The notes below the pieces were generated by a model that did no database searches, was not told the origin of the DNA, and saw only the letters and a list, made by a program, of their open reading frames with translations. From J088 sp003695505 [NCBI: Candidatus Dadabacteria bacterium] (GTDB taxonomy: Bacteria; J088), in contig RFIY01000068.1 of NCBI GenBank assembly GCA_003695505.1, positions 1 to 9,840 on the forward strand: DNA of 9,840 nt. Reading direction: 5' to 3'. Within the stretch, counting starts at the first letter, position 1, and the number at the start of each line of letters is the position of its first letter. Shown in pieces: positions 1-6,359 of this stretch. A program made the position numbers and the translations under genes.

Positions 1-129
1 GGAACCATCGTGGATCTCGCACAGCAGGCCGCGCGAGGCGAGCGCCCATCCGCGATTCGGGGCGTGGTTGATTTCGATGTGTCCGGAGCGGCCGAGCCGG
101 CCGCTGTGCAGCAGGTCTTTTTTGCCTGA
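1..129 (+). CDS. Possible C-terminal end of a plus-strand gene cut by the window edge
   Basis: Plus frame 1 is open from the first base to a TGA at 127-129 and would give the last 42 residues of a protein (starting GTIVDLAQQAARGERP, ending AAVQQVFFA). It would be convergent with the cyclase gene, whose stop lies only 6 bp away at 136-138. I recognise no family. The antisense frame in the same register, which continues past the cyclase stop, is also open to base 1. It contains no ATG, GTG or TTG, so a minus-strand gene starting there is less likely. GC at third codon positions is similar in both readings and does not decide. Low confidence. Confidence 0.3.
   Translation, partial: GTIVDLAQQAARGERPSAIRGVVDFDVSGAAEPAAVQQVFFA
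87..123 (+). terminator. Inverted repeat followed by a T6 run, weak terminator candidate
   Basis: A perfect 7-bp inverted repeat (AGCGGCC at 87-93, GGCCGCT at 99-105, 5-nt loop) is followed by TTTTTT at 118-123 on the plus strand. The 12-nt gap between stem and T run is longer than in a canonical intrinsic terminator, and the structure would lie inside the possible plus-strand reading frame. It is recorded because it sits at the convergent gene boundary. The function is unproven. Confidence 0.25.
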
Positions 130-135
130 ATCCGG

Positions 136-3030
136 TCAGACCAGTCCCAGCCTCGGGGCCAGTACTGCGATCATGGCCAGCCCCTCCTTCCAGCCGATGC
201 GCTCGGCAAGTTCGCGACAGGTCGTCAGCGCCTGCCGCGCTTCATCGATGTCCTGACAGGCGTCGGCGGCTGTTGCCAGGTTGTACCAGAGTCGGGCGAG
301 CAGGAAGGGGTCGCCCGTCGCCGCCGCGGCTTCCAGTGCAACATGCGTTTCTCGTTGCGCCCGCCCCGGATCTCCACAGGCGAGCCAGTAGCCGGCAATG
401 TTGGCGAGTACCGCTGCCCGCTCCCCGTCGATCTGACGTTTCTCGGCCACGGCGAGTGCCTGCTCGAGCCGTTTGATCGCCTCGTCGGGCCGACCTGCCT
501 TCAGCGCCGCAATCCCCATTCGATTGACGGCTCGAATGCGGCGGGCAACGAAGTCGTCGCTATCCGGTCCGCGAATCTGCTGCATCGCGGTACGAAGCAA
601 CAGCCAGGCGTCATCGAATTGCCCCAGCTTGTCCGCAATCTGCGCCAGTTCCAGATAGACGTCGAGGCGTAATTCCGGATCGCGACCGCTCTGTTCAAAC
701 AGTTCATCGGCCTTGCGTAGCATCTTGTCCGCCGCCGACAGATCTCCCGAGGCGACGAGCAGCCGCCCCCGCTCGAGTGCGATTCGTGCGGCGCGATCAA
801 TGTCCTGGAGTCGTTCCGCAAGCGTCGCGGCTGCCTCAAGATGGATTTCGGCTCCGTGATGGTCGCCCTGAATCCGGCACAGTCGGCCGGCGGCCAGGTG
901 CGCCGCGAGCAAGCGCCGATCGTAGTCCGCCTCGCTCAGGACAGCCTCAGCGGCTTCGCTGAGCAGGGACTCGACGCGCCTGACGGCCCACCGATGCGCA
1001 CCGGCGTAGCTCGCCTGTCGCTCGAGGCGTGCCACGGTGCGTTCGATCCAGTGATCAGCGGCAACAGGGTCATCGCCGCGGGCGAAATGCTCTGTGATCA
1101 TCAATTGCGTGCGCAGGTCGGGCTGATCGTCTTCCGCGACGAGCAACTCGGCGATTTCGCGGTGCCACTGTTGCCGGGTTGTCCGCAGGATCCGATCGTA
1201 AGCCGCTTCGCGGAATGCCGGCTGCAGGAAACGGTAGCAGACTTCGATGTCCTGGTCATCAATCGCCAGCAGGTCACTCTGGATCAGGCGGTCGATCACG
1301 CGCTGCATGGTATGAAAATCTGGCGCGAAGCGGCGCAACAGATCCATCGGCACGACCTCGCCGATCGTCGCCGCACGCAGAACGATGTCGCGCTCGGCCG
1401 GATCGAGGTTGTCCACGCGAGCCGCCATAAGTGCCGCCAGCGAGCCGGGTAGCGCGGTGGCGTCGATCTCTCGCGCGACTCGCCAGACGCGCCCACGCAG
1501 AAAAATCTGTCCGGCGGCCTTGAGGCCGTCAAGATATGCCAGAATCTGCAGGGGGTTGCCGTGGGCGCGCTCGTTCAGGAAGGCGGTGAGATTGTCGGGA
1601 ATGTCGTCTCGTTGCAGCGCGGCGGCAGCAAGCGCGGCGGTCTGTTCCGCAGTCAGGGCCGGCAGATCGACACGCCCGATATCGTTGATCATGCTGAGGC
1701 GCTTCTGCGGCCGTCCCGCAAGGACCACCAGCAACGAATGATTGATCGCTGCTGATGACAGTCGCGCCAGCAACCGCAGCGACTGCCAGTCGGATAATTG
1801 GACGTCGTCCACGAGCAGAACCATCGGGCGCTCCTCCGCGGCCCGCAGGATCCAGTCTCTCGCGGCCTCGAGTACACGCGCAGAAATGACTTCAGGATCT
1901 TCGCCACCCGCCTGCAGTTTTACCCTGCCAAGCAGCAGGTCGGTCAGCGTTTCCAGTACGCCGTCATCGATCCGCTCGACGGCCTGCCACAGGCCACGCC
2001 GAACCCGCTCGCGGCCGGCCTCTGGAGGCAGACCGGCCATCTGCCGCAAAATGGCCGACAACAGCGAATAGTCGAGCTCGCGTGTCAATGGATGTCCGCG
2101 TGCCCGGACCAGCGCAAGTTTTTTCTCGGCAACGACCTCTGCGATGGCGTCCAGCAGGCGGCTTTTTCCCAGTCCAGGGTCGGCGAACAGGCAGATCGAG
2201 CCGCCTTCGCCGCGGCGCGCCCCCTGAATGGCCAGATGCGCGCGCGCCATGGCGTCATCGCGGCCGATCAGCGGCAGTGCGCTCGTTCTGGTCTTGCGTG
2301 CGTCTCCGGCCAGCTCGTGTACGCGAACTGGCGAAAAGATCCGTACCGGCTCCGACTTTCCTTTGACACGAACCGCGTCGTGCTCGACGAAGTCGATTCG
2401 TTCCTGGCAGGACTGCACCACCGATTCACTGACGAGGATCTGATCCCGCTGCGCCGCGCTTTCGAGCCGCTGCGCCAGGTTCACGGTATCGCCCATCACG
2501 GTGTACTGGCGAAACCGGCTGCTGCCGACGGTCGCCGCGACCGCGACACCGGTATTGATGCCAATGCTCAGCCCCAGCGGGATCTCCAGCGTTTCGTTGT
2601 ATGCCGCCAGTGCATCGAGCATGGCCAGGCTTGCGCGTACGGCCAGCTCGGCGTCCTGATCGGTTGCGGCGGGGACACCCCAGAGGGCCATCACGCAATC
2701 GCCGATAAATTTGTCGACCATGCCACGGTGGCGATAGATCTCCGCACAGAGCGCCTCGAAGCACCCATTCATGATGCGGGTGACGTCTTCGGGGTCCATG
2801 CTTTCGGACATCGCCGTGAAGCCGGATACGTCGGCAAACACGACCGTGACGATCTTGCGTTCTCCGGCCACATCCTGGCCGGCTGCGACCGCGTTCAGGA
2901 CGTGCTCGGGTACATAGGTGCGCAGCAGATCGAGATCAACTTCGATGCGTTGCTGTTCGGTTTCGGTGGTCTGTTCGAAAACCGTATCATCAACGGACAG
3001 TTCGACGTATCGCTTTTTGTCCTTCGCCAT
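136..3030 (-). CDS. Class III adenylate/guanylate cyclase fused to STAND-type ATPase and TPR-like repeats
   Basis: This is a 964-aa soluble signalling protein. Residues 55-235 form a class III nucleotidyl cyclase domain. The metal-binding aspartates are visible as FADVSGFT (D67) and FIGDCVMALWG (D111), and MGDTVNLAQRLE supplies the Asn (N184) and Arg (R188) of the active site, so the cyclase looks intact. Residues 275-420 form a P-loop ATPase with Walker A ADPGLGKS (K289, S290) and Walker B MVLLVDDVQLSD (D408, D409). The first Walker A glycine is alanine. From about residue 680 the protein is a helical solenoid with TPR-like pairs. Families of this architecture make cyclic nucleotides in response to an unknown signal sensed by the ATPase/TPR part; that is family knowledge, not shown here. 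No signal peptide or membrane segment is seen. The ATG at 3030 has AAGG about 8 nt upstream. The gene lies 106 bp downstream of the 122-aa gene, so read-through is possible. Substrate (ATP or GTP) cannot be settled by eye. Confidence 0.92.
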   Translation of the reverse strand: MAKDKKRYVELSVDDTVFEQTTETEQQRIEVDLDLLRTYVPEHVLNAVAAGQDVAGERKIVTVVFADVSGFTAMSESMDPEDVTRIMNGCFEALCAEIYRHRGMVDKFIGDCVMALWGVPAATDQDAELAVRASLAMLDALAAYNETLEIPLGLSIGINTGVAVAATVGSSRFRQYTVMGDTVNLAQRLESAAQRDQILVSESVVQSCQERIDFVEHDAVRVKGKSEPVRIFSPVRVHELAGDARKTRTSALPLIGRDDAMARAHLAIQGARRGEGGSICLFADPGLGKSRLLDAIAEVVAEKKLALVRARGHPLTRELDYSLLSAILRQMAGLPPEAGRERVRRGLWQAVERIDDGVLETLTDLLLGRVKLQAGGEDPEVISARVLEAARDWILRAAEERPMVLLVDDVQLSDWQSLRLLARLSSAAINHSLLVVLAGRPQKRLSMINDIGRVDLPALTAEQTAALAAAALQRDDIPDNLTAFLNERAHGNPLQILAYLDGLKAAGQIFLRGRVWRVAREIDATALPGSLAALMAARVDNLDPAERDIVLRAATIGEVVPMDLLRRFAPDFHTMQRVIDRLIQSDLLAIDDQDIEVCYRFLQPAFREAAYDRILRTTRQQWHREIAELLVAEDDQPDLRTQLMITEHFARGDDPVAADHWIERTVARLERQASYAGAHRWAVRRVESLLSEAAEAVLSEADYDRRLLAAHLAAGRLCRIQGDHHGAEIHLEAAATLAERLQDIDRAARIALERGRLLVASGDLSAADKMLRKADELFEQSGRDPELRLDVYLELAQIADKLGQFDDAWLLLRTAMQQIRGPDSDDFVARRIRAVNRMGIAALKAGRPDEAIKRLEQALAVAEKRQIDGERAAVLANIAGYWLACGDPGRAQRETHVALEAAAATGDPFLLARLWYNLATAADACQDIDEARQALTTCRELAERIGWKEGLAMIAVLAPRLGLV

Positions 3031-3136
3031 CGAGTAGCCTTACGCTTGCGGATGATCTTCGAACCGGATACCCGGTCTCGTGCAGATCTCACGAATCATC
3101 ATAATCCGTCGTGCAAGCGGACAGAACGATCGGCGG
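3031..3136. other. Intergenic gap between cyclase gene and 122-aa gene
   Basis: These 106 bp hold the cyclase ribosome binding site (AAGG, minus strand). I see no convincing promoter or terminator hairpin. The cyclase may be read from the upstream hydrolase transcript or from a promoter I cannot identify. Confidence 0.5.
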
Positions 3137-3505
3137 CTACTCCGGCGATATCGTCACGATCAGCCGATGCCGGTCATCGGCCAGTTCCCAGCCGCCGTCG
3201 CCGTCACGGGCGACCGCACCGATCGGCAGGTCTCCGTCGGCCAGACGGTTGAATGCGAGGCCAGCCGCGGCGACGATCGCAGTGTGGCAACGGACGCGTG
3301 TCCCGGTCATGATGCAGACGGTCGTCAGGCCATCCTGCCAGCAACGGCGAATTTCGCGCGCGAGAACGACCGTCCGCGGCGGTAGCGCCACGGTGCGTGA
3401 GATGCGCAAACCGTCATCGCGAAACCTGTCCTGATATGCGGCGCGATCTACGGGTGCATCACTGCAGGTGATCAGTAATGCGGCGGGCGCTGTTGCCTTG
3501 CTCAT
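3137..3505 (-). CDS. Hypothetical 122-aa protein translationally coupled to PhaC-like hydrolase
   Basis: A small cytoplasmic protein with no signal peptide and no membrane segment. Its ATG (3505-3503) overlaps the TGA of the hydrolase gene (3504-3502) in an ATGA arrangement, so the two are almost certainly cotranslated and probably act together. The N-terminus (PAALLITCSD) looks like a first beta strand, followed by alternating helices and strands and a central VCIMTGTRV. That pattern faintly recalls the molybdopterin-binding (MoaB/MogA-type) fold, but the usual TTGGTG and acidic signature residues are not clearly present, so no function is assigned. The gene's reality is supported by the overlap and by a plausible alpha/beta composition. 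Plus-strand frames across it are Arg-rich shadows. Confidence 0.7.
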   Translation of the reverse strand: MSKATAPAALLITCSDAPVDRAAYQDRFRDDGLRISRTVALPPRTVVLAREIRRCWQDGLTTVCIMTGTRVRCHTAIVAAAGLAFNRLADGDLPIGAVARDGDGGWELADDRHRLIVTISPE

Positions 3506-4596
3506 GCCGCCGTCGTCGTGTCGATGCGCAACGGTTCGCTGCGCTCGGCCAGCCAGTCGGCCATCGGTTGCCAGACGAGTTCGCGCGCGGCCGATCCGGC
3601 GACGAGACCGATGTGTCCGAGCGGGACTTCGATCGCACGAATGTCGTCGACCGGGATCTCGTCGACAGCGGCGCGTACGCTGGCCGGCGGCGCGACATCA
3701 TCCTTGGTGCCGACGAAGACGAGAATGTTCGCCCGAATCCGATGGAGGTCGATTTCCTGTCCGTTGATCGTCAGCGCGCCGCGGCGCAGCTTGTCGCTGC
3801 TGACGAAATCACGCACGAACTGCTTGAATGCTTCGCCTGGGTAAGGAATGAATTCGTCGACCCAGTTCGACATCGCCTCGTACCCTGCCACCCAGTCACG
3901 GTCCCAGTAGTGCTGGATCAGCGCGAGGCGCCGTGTCAGCAGCTTCTGCGGAGCCAGCAGATGGAAACCGTTGCGGGTGAGGGTCGGAGGGACGTTGCCC
4001 ATCAGGTCGAACATGACCGTTGCACCAGGCAGGCGGATCATCTGCGCCATGATGTTCATCGGAAACATTTTCGAGAAATCGAGCGGAGAACCGATCGTCA
4101 CCAGATTTCGGACATGCGCCTCTTCGCCGAGCATGCCGCACATCGTGTAACTCATGATGCCGCCCATCGACCAGCCGATCAGGCTGACTGCCGGCGCACC
4201 GGTCATTTCCATGACCCGCTGGATTGCGTTCGGTATGAAATCGGCGACATAGTCGTCGACGCGAATGACGCGGTCCTCGGCTTCGGGAACCCCGTAGTCG
4301 AGCATGTAGGTATCGAATCCCTGCTCGCACAGAAAACCGGCCATGCTGTGGCCCGGGCGCAGGTCGAAGATGATCGGCTTGACCATCAACGGCGGAATGA
4401 TGATCACCGGAATCCGGTAGCGCACCGGGTGCCGCGGCAGCTCGAAGCGCAGCAGGGTCGAGCGTTCCCACATCCAGACCACGTCCGAGGGTGTGGACAC
4501 GTTGGGGCGCAACGGCCCAAGCGTCGTGCGCTCGAATGCGTTGAGCAGCCGCATGGCGTTGCGCTTCAGAAAGCCGGGGCGGTTCTTTTCAGCCAT
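3502..4596 (-). CDS. PhaC-like alpha/beta hydrolase with Ser nucleophile
   Basis: At 364 aa this matches the length of class III polyhydroxyalkanoate synthase catalytic subunits (about 355 aa) and shares their layout. Visible landmarks are IPVIIIPPLMVKP, the tyrosine/aspartate segment YMLDYGVPEAEDRVIRVDDY, the nucleophile elbow GWSMGG (S143), NLVTIGSPLDF, an acid residue in GTKDDVAPP (D299 or D300) and GHIGL (H328). True PHA synthases use Cys in the box GxCxG; here it is Ser. The protein is therefore better called a PhaC-related hydrolase, perhaps a PHA depolymerase, thioesterase or acyltransferase. No signal peptide is seen, so it is cytoplasmic. The ATG at 4596 is followed by a basic N-terminus; the ribosome binding site is weak. 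It lies 108 bp after the DUF3106 gene and is coupled by ATGA to the 122-aa gene. No phaE, phasin or thiolase gene is in the window to support a PHA pathway. Confidence 0.85.
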   Translation of the reverse strand: MAEKNRPGFLKRNAMRLLNAFERTTLGPLRPNVSTPSDVVWMWERSTLLRFELPRHPVRYRIPVIIIPPLMVKPIIFDLRPGHSMAGFLCEQGFDTYMLDYGVPEAEDRVIRVDDYVADFIPNAIQRVMEMTGAPAVSLIGWSMGGIMSYTMCGMLGEEAHVRNLVTIGSPLDFSKMFPMNIMAQMIRLPGATVMFDLMGNVPPTLTRNGFHLLAPQKLLTRRLALIQHYWDRDWVAGYEAMSNWVDEFIPYPGEAFKQFVRDFVSSDKLRRGALTINGQEIDLHRIRANILVFVGTKDDVAPPASVRAAVDEIPVDDIRAIEVPLGHIGLVAGSAARELVWQPMADWLAERSEPLRIDTTTAA

Positions 4597-4704
4597 GCGT
4601 TTTATGGTACCAACCGGCCTTCGGTTGCGCCCGTTCAGGGAACCCTGCTGGGCCAGGCGCTGCCTGCTGCTCCGGGGCTGACCGGGCTCGCTGTTGGCTT
4701 CGAT
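4597..4704. other. Intergenic gap between DUF3106-like gene and PhaC-like gene
   Basis: This 108-bp gap contains only a short imperfect dyad near 4613-4627 (AACCG, 5-nt spacer, CGGTT) with no T tract on the minus strand. It is too weak to call a terminator. No copy of the GTGAAACTTTT promoter motif is present, so the PhaC-like gene is either read through from the sigma operon or has an unrecognised promoter. Confidence 0.45.
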
Positions 4705-5259
4705 CTACTTGCGTTGCGGCCGATCGGCGCCGCGCTGACGTGCCTGGAGTTCGCGCAGGCGCTGTTGCAGCCGTGCCTGCGCCTGACGGCGCTTGTCCGG
4801 CGGCAATTGCGCGATGCGTTGCATCTCCCGGAGCAGGCGCTGCCGCTGCTGCGGCGGCAGACGGCGGAGCTGCTCCCAGTTGCGACGAATGCGCTGCTGC
4901 ATGGCCGGCGGCAGCTTGCGAAATTGTTGCCAGTTCTGGCGGATCCGCTGTTGTTGGGCCGGAGGCAGGCTGCGGAACTGCTGGTAACGTTGCTGCAACT
5001 GCTGTCGCCGCTCCGCGGGCATGCTGCGGTATCGTTCCCAGCGTTGCATCAGTTCCTGGCGGCGCTCCTCTGGCATCGACTGAAAGCGCTGGTACAGGTC
5101 CATCAGGCGAGCGCGTTCTTCGGGGCTGAGCTGTGGTGTGGCTGTTGCCTCTGGTGCGTCGGAAGGCTCGGCCTGCGCAGCCGCAGGTCGCGGCAAACCG
5201 GCGACCAGCATCAGCGCCGCGAGCAGGGTCAGCAACGGCCATCTATTTTTTTGTGCCAT
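4705..5259 (-). CDS. DUF3106-like exported protein with 18-residue helical repeats
   Basis: A 184-aa secreted protein. The start at 5259 (MAQKNRWPLLTLL) is chosen over an in-frame start further upstream. It gives a clear signal peptide (basic NRW region, hydrophobic core, likely cleavage after PAAAQA) and has GAAAGGAG 7 nt upstream. The mature part is very rich in Arg and Gln and is built of about seven repeats of 17-18 residues, each with a LPP or MPxE turn then a helix ending in an aromatic or aliphatic residue (for example RSLPPAQQQRIRQNWQQF). This pattern is typical of DUF3106 proteins, which are often encoded beside ECF sigma factors in Beta- and Gammaproteobacteria; their function is unknown. 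The first 17 bp overlap the end of the 77-aa gene, making it the last gene of the sigma operon. It is predicted to be periplasmic and almost entirely helical with strong positive charge. Confidence 0.85.
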   Translation of the reverse strand: MAQKNRWPLLTLLAALMLVAGLPRPAAAQAEPSDAPEATATPQLSPEERARLMDLYQRFQSMPEERRQELMQRWERYRSMPAERRQQLQQRYQQFRSLPPAQQQRIRQNWQQFRKLPPAMQQRIRRNWEQLRRLPPQQRQRLLREMQRIAQLPPDKRRQAQARLQQRLRELQARQRGADRPQRK

Positions 5260-5476
5260 GCTTGCGCTCCTTTCGGGCTGCAGTGGACGGGGTGGGCTGT
5301 GTCGCTGCAACCGCAGCCTCGATCGTCGGGTCTTCGTCGAGCATGTCCATTGCCTCGAGCAATTCGAGGTGTTCCAGAAACGCCCGCATGCGGATGAGTT
5401 CGGCATCTGCTGGCGCGGTTGTTGCCGCCCAGGCGGTCACCGCCAGCAGGGGCACGGCCCAGAGTACCTGTTTCAT
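5243..5476 (-). CDS. Small exported protein (77 aa) of the sigma operon
   Basis: A short protein that starts MKQVLWAVPLLAVTAWA, a convincing signal peptide or single N-terminal membrane anchor with a likely cleavage site near TAPADA. The mature part is only about 50 residues. It holds the acidic helix LEHLELLEAMDMLDEDP and a basic tail (RKERKHGTKK). Its ATG (5476-5474) overlaps the TGA of the membrane protein upstream (5475-5473) in an ATGA junction, with AGAGG 7 nt before it. Its end overlaps the DUF3106-like gene by 17 bp. The acidic helix resembles the C-terminal helix of the neighbouring 114-aa membrane protein, which suggests a shared partner or a duplication. The family is unknown to me. 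The longer in-frame reading up to 5761 is rejected because it lacks this export signal and lies antisense-free over the 114-aa gene only in another frame. Confidence 0.75.
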   Translation of the reverse strand: MKQVLWAVPLLAVTAWAATTAPADAELIRMRAFLEHLELLEAMDMLDEDPTIEAAVAATQPTPSTAARKERKHGTKK

Positions 5477-5817
5477 GGTTCGACCTCTGCCAGTAGTGCG
5501 AGCGTGTCGGCATCGACCTCGGACAGCATGTCGTAGGCTTCGAACATGTCGAGCTGGGCAATCAGCTCGAATGTTTCGTCTGCCCGGGTCGGCACGGGGC
5601 CGCCGGGGCGCAGGGCCAGCGCCAGCGCGACGGCGGCCGTTGCCGGTACGCCGAGGCCCCAGATCCAACGCCGGACCGCTCGCCGTCGCGGACGGTCGAT
5701 ACGCCTCGAAAGATCGTTCCAGTCCGGCGGCGGAGGCACTGGCGCCGAGGTCTCGAGCCACTGCTGCAGTGTTTCGGGCAGTGCTTCCGGCTGATCGTGA
5801 CGTGTTGGTTCATTCAC
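5473..5817 (-). CDS. Single-pass membrane protein, candidate anti-sigma factor
   Basis: 114 aa, starting with GTG at 5817-5815, which overlaps the sigma TGA as GTGA and has GAGGAGGA a few bases upstream. The N-terminal 50 residues are cytoplasmic in style (proline-rich, DWNDLSRRI). They are followed by a strongly basic stretch (RPRRRAVRR) and one hydrophobic segment at about residues 51-69 (WIWGLGVPATAAVALALAL), giving an N-in, C-out orientation. The last 40 residues, predicted periplasmic, carry the acidic helix ELIAQLDMFEAYDMLSEVD. The position directly after an ECF sigma gene, the topology and the size are those of a membrane anti-sigma factor, but no zinc-binding HxxxCxxC motif is present and binding to the sigma factor is inferred only from context. 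Confidence 0.8.
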   Translation of the reverse strand: MNEPTRHDQPEALPETLQQWLETSAPVPPPPDWNDLSRRIDRPRRRAVRRWIWGLGVPATAAVALALALRPGGPVPTRADETFELIAQLDMFEAYDMLSEVDADTLALLAEVEP

Positions 5818-6359
5818 GTCTGTTCCTCCTCGATCGCGCGCTGCAATCGCTGGCGCGCACGGTATATCCAGGTCTTGACGGCCGCGACGCGCGCGTTGAG
5901 CGCTTCCGCGGCTTCTTCATAAGAGAGGTGCTGTTCGTAGACGAGCAAAAATGCGGCGCGTTGTTTGTCGGGCAGGGCCGCCAGCGCCCTGTCCAAGCGT
6001 GCGCCGAGCTCCCGTGCGAGCAGCTCGTCTTCGGGTGTCTGGTGGTCGTGTGGCTCGACGACGATGTCCACGGGTGTCTCCCGTCGCTTGCGCAGCCACT
6101 TGCGGCAGCGGTTCGCGGCAACGGTGAACAGAAAGCTGCGGAATTTCCCGTCGGGTCGATAGCGTCGCGCATTGCGGTGCAGATCGACGAAGACTTCCTG
6201 GCAGGCATCATGGGCCCGGTCGTCGTCGCCGAGCATGCGGCGGCAAAACCGGTAGATGTGTGGCTGCAGCGTGACGTAGAAGTGGTGAAACGACTCCCGG
6301 TCGCCGCCGGCTGCCGCGACCAGCCAGGTCTCTGCCTGAGCGATCAGTCCCTCGTCCAT
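5814..6359 (-). CDS. ECF-type RNA polymerase sigma factor
   Basis: 181 aa, the usual length for an ECF (group 4) sigma-70 factor. Region 2 spans about residues 24-92, including IYRFCRRMLGD, DACQEVFVDLHRN (core-binding and -10 melting helix) and RSFLFTVAANRCRKWLRKR. Region 4 spans about 120-175 with LDRALAALPDKQRAAFLL, the helix-turn-helix LSYEEAAEALNARVAAVKTWIYRARQRLQ (split here only by description) and a short acidic tail. The start ATG at 6359 has GGGAG 6 nt upstream and gives an N-terminus typical of the family. The same frame stays open far upstream through the outer-membrane gene, but that extension is Arg-rich shadow sequence. The start overlaps the end of the outer-membrane gene by 16 bp, so the sigma gene has no promoter of its own nearby. 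It probably depends on the promoter at 7746-7780. Confidence 0.93.
   Translation of the reverse strand: MDEGLIAQAETWLVAAAGGDRESFHHFYVTLQPHIYRFCRRMLGDDDRAHDACQEVFVDLHRNARRYRPDGKFRSFLFTVAANRCRKWLRKRRETPVDIVVEPHDHQTPEDELLARELGARLDRALAALPDKQRAAFLLVYEQHLSYEEAAEALNARVAAVKTWIYRARQRLQRAIEEEQT

Noticed and set aside
1798-3252. A 484-codon plus-strand open frame over the cyclase domain
   Set aside because: The minus strand here encodes recognisable cyclase motifs; the plus reading is a shadow.
3478-5397. A 639-codon plus-strand open frame across the hydrolase and DUF3106 genes
   Set aside because: It is antisense to two well-supported genes, its composition is Arg/His/Ala/Leu-rich without domain signatures, and such frames are common in GC-rich DNA.
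5260-5406. Longer N-terminus (to 5406) of the DUF3106-like protein
   Set aside because: It would bury the signal peptide 49 residues inside the protein; the ATG at 5259 has GAAAGGAG at the right distance.
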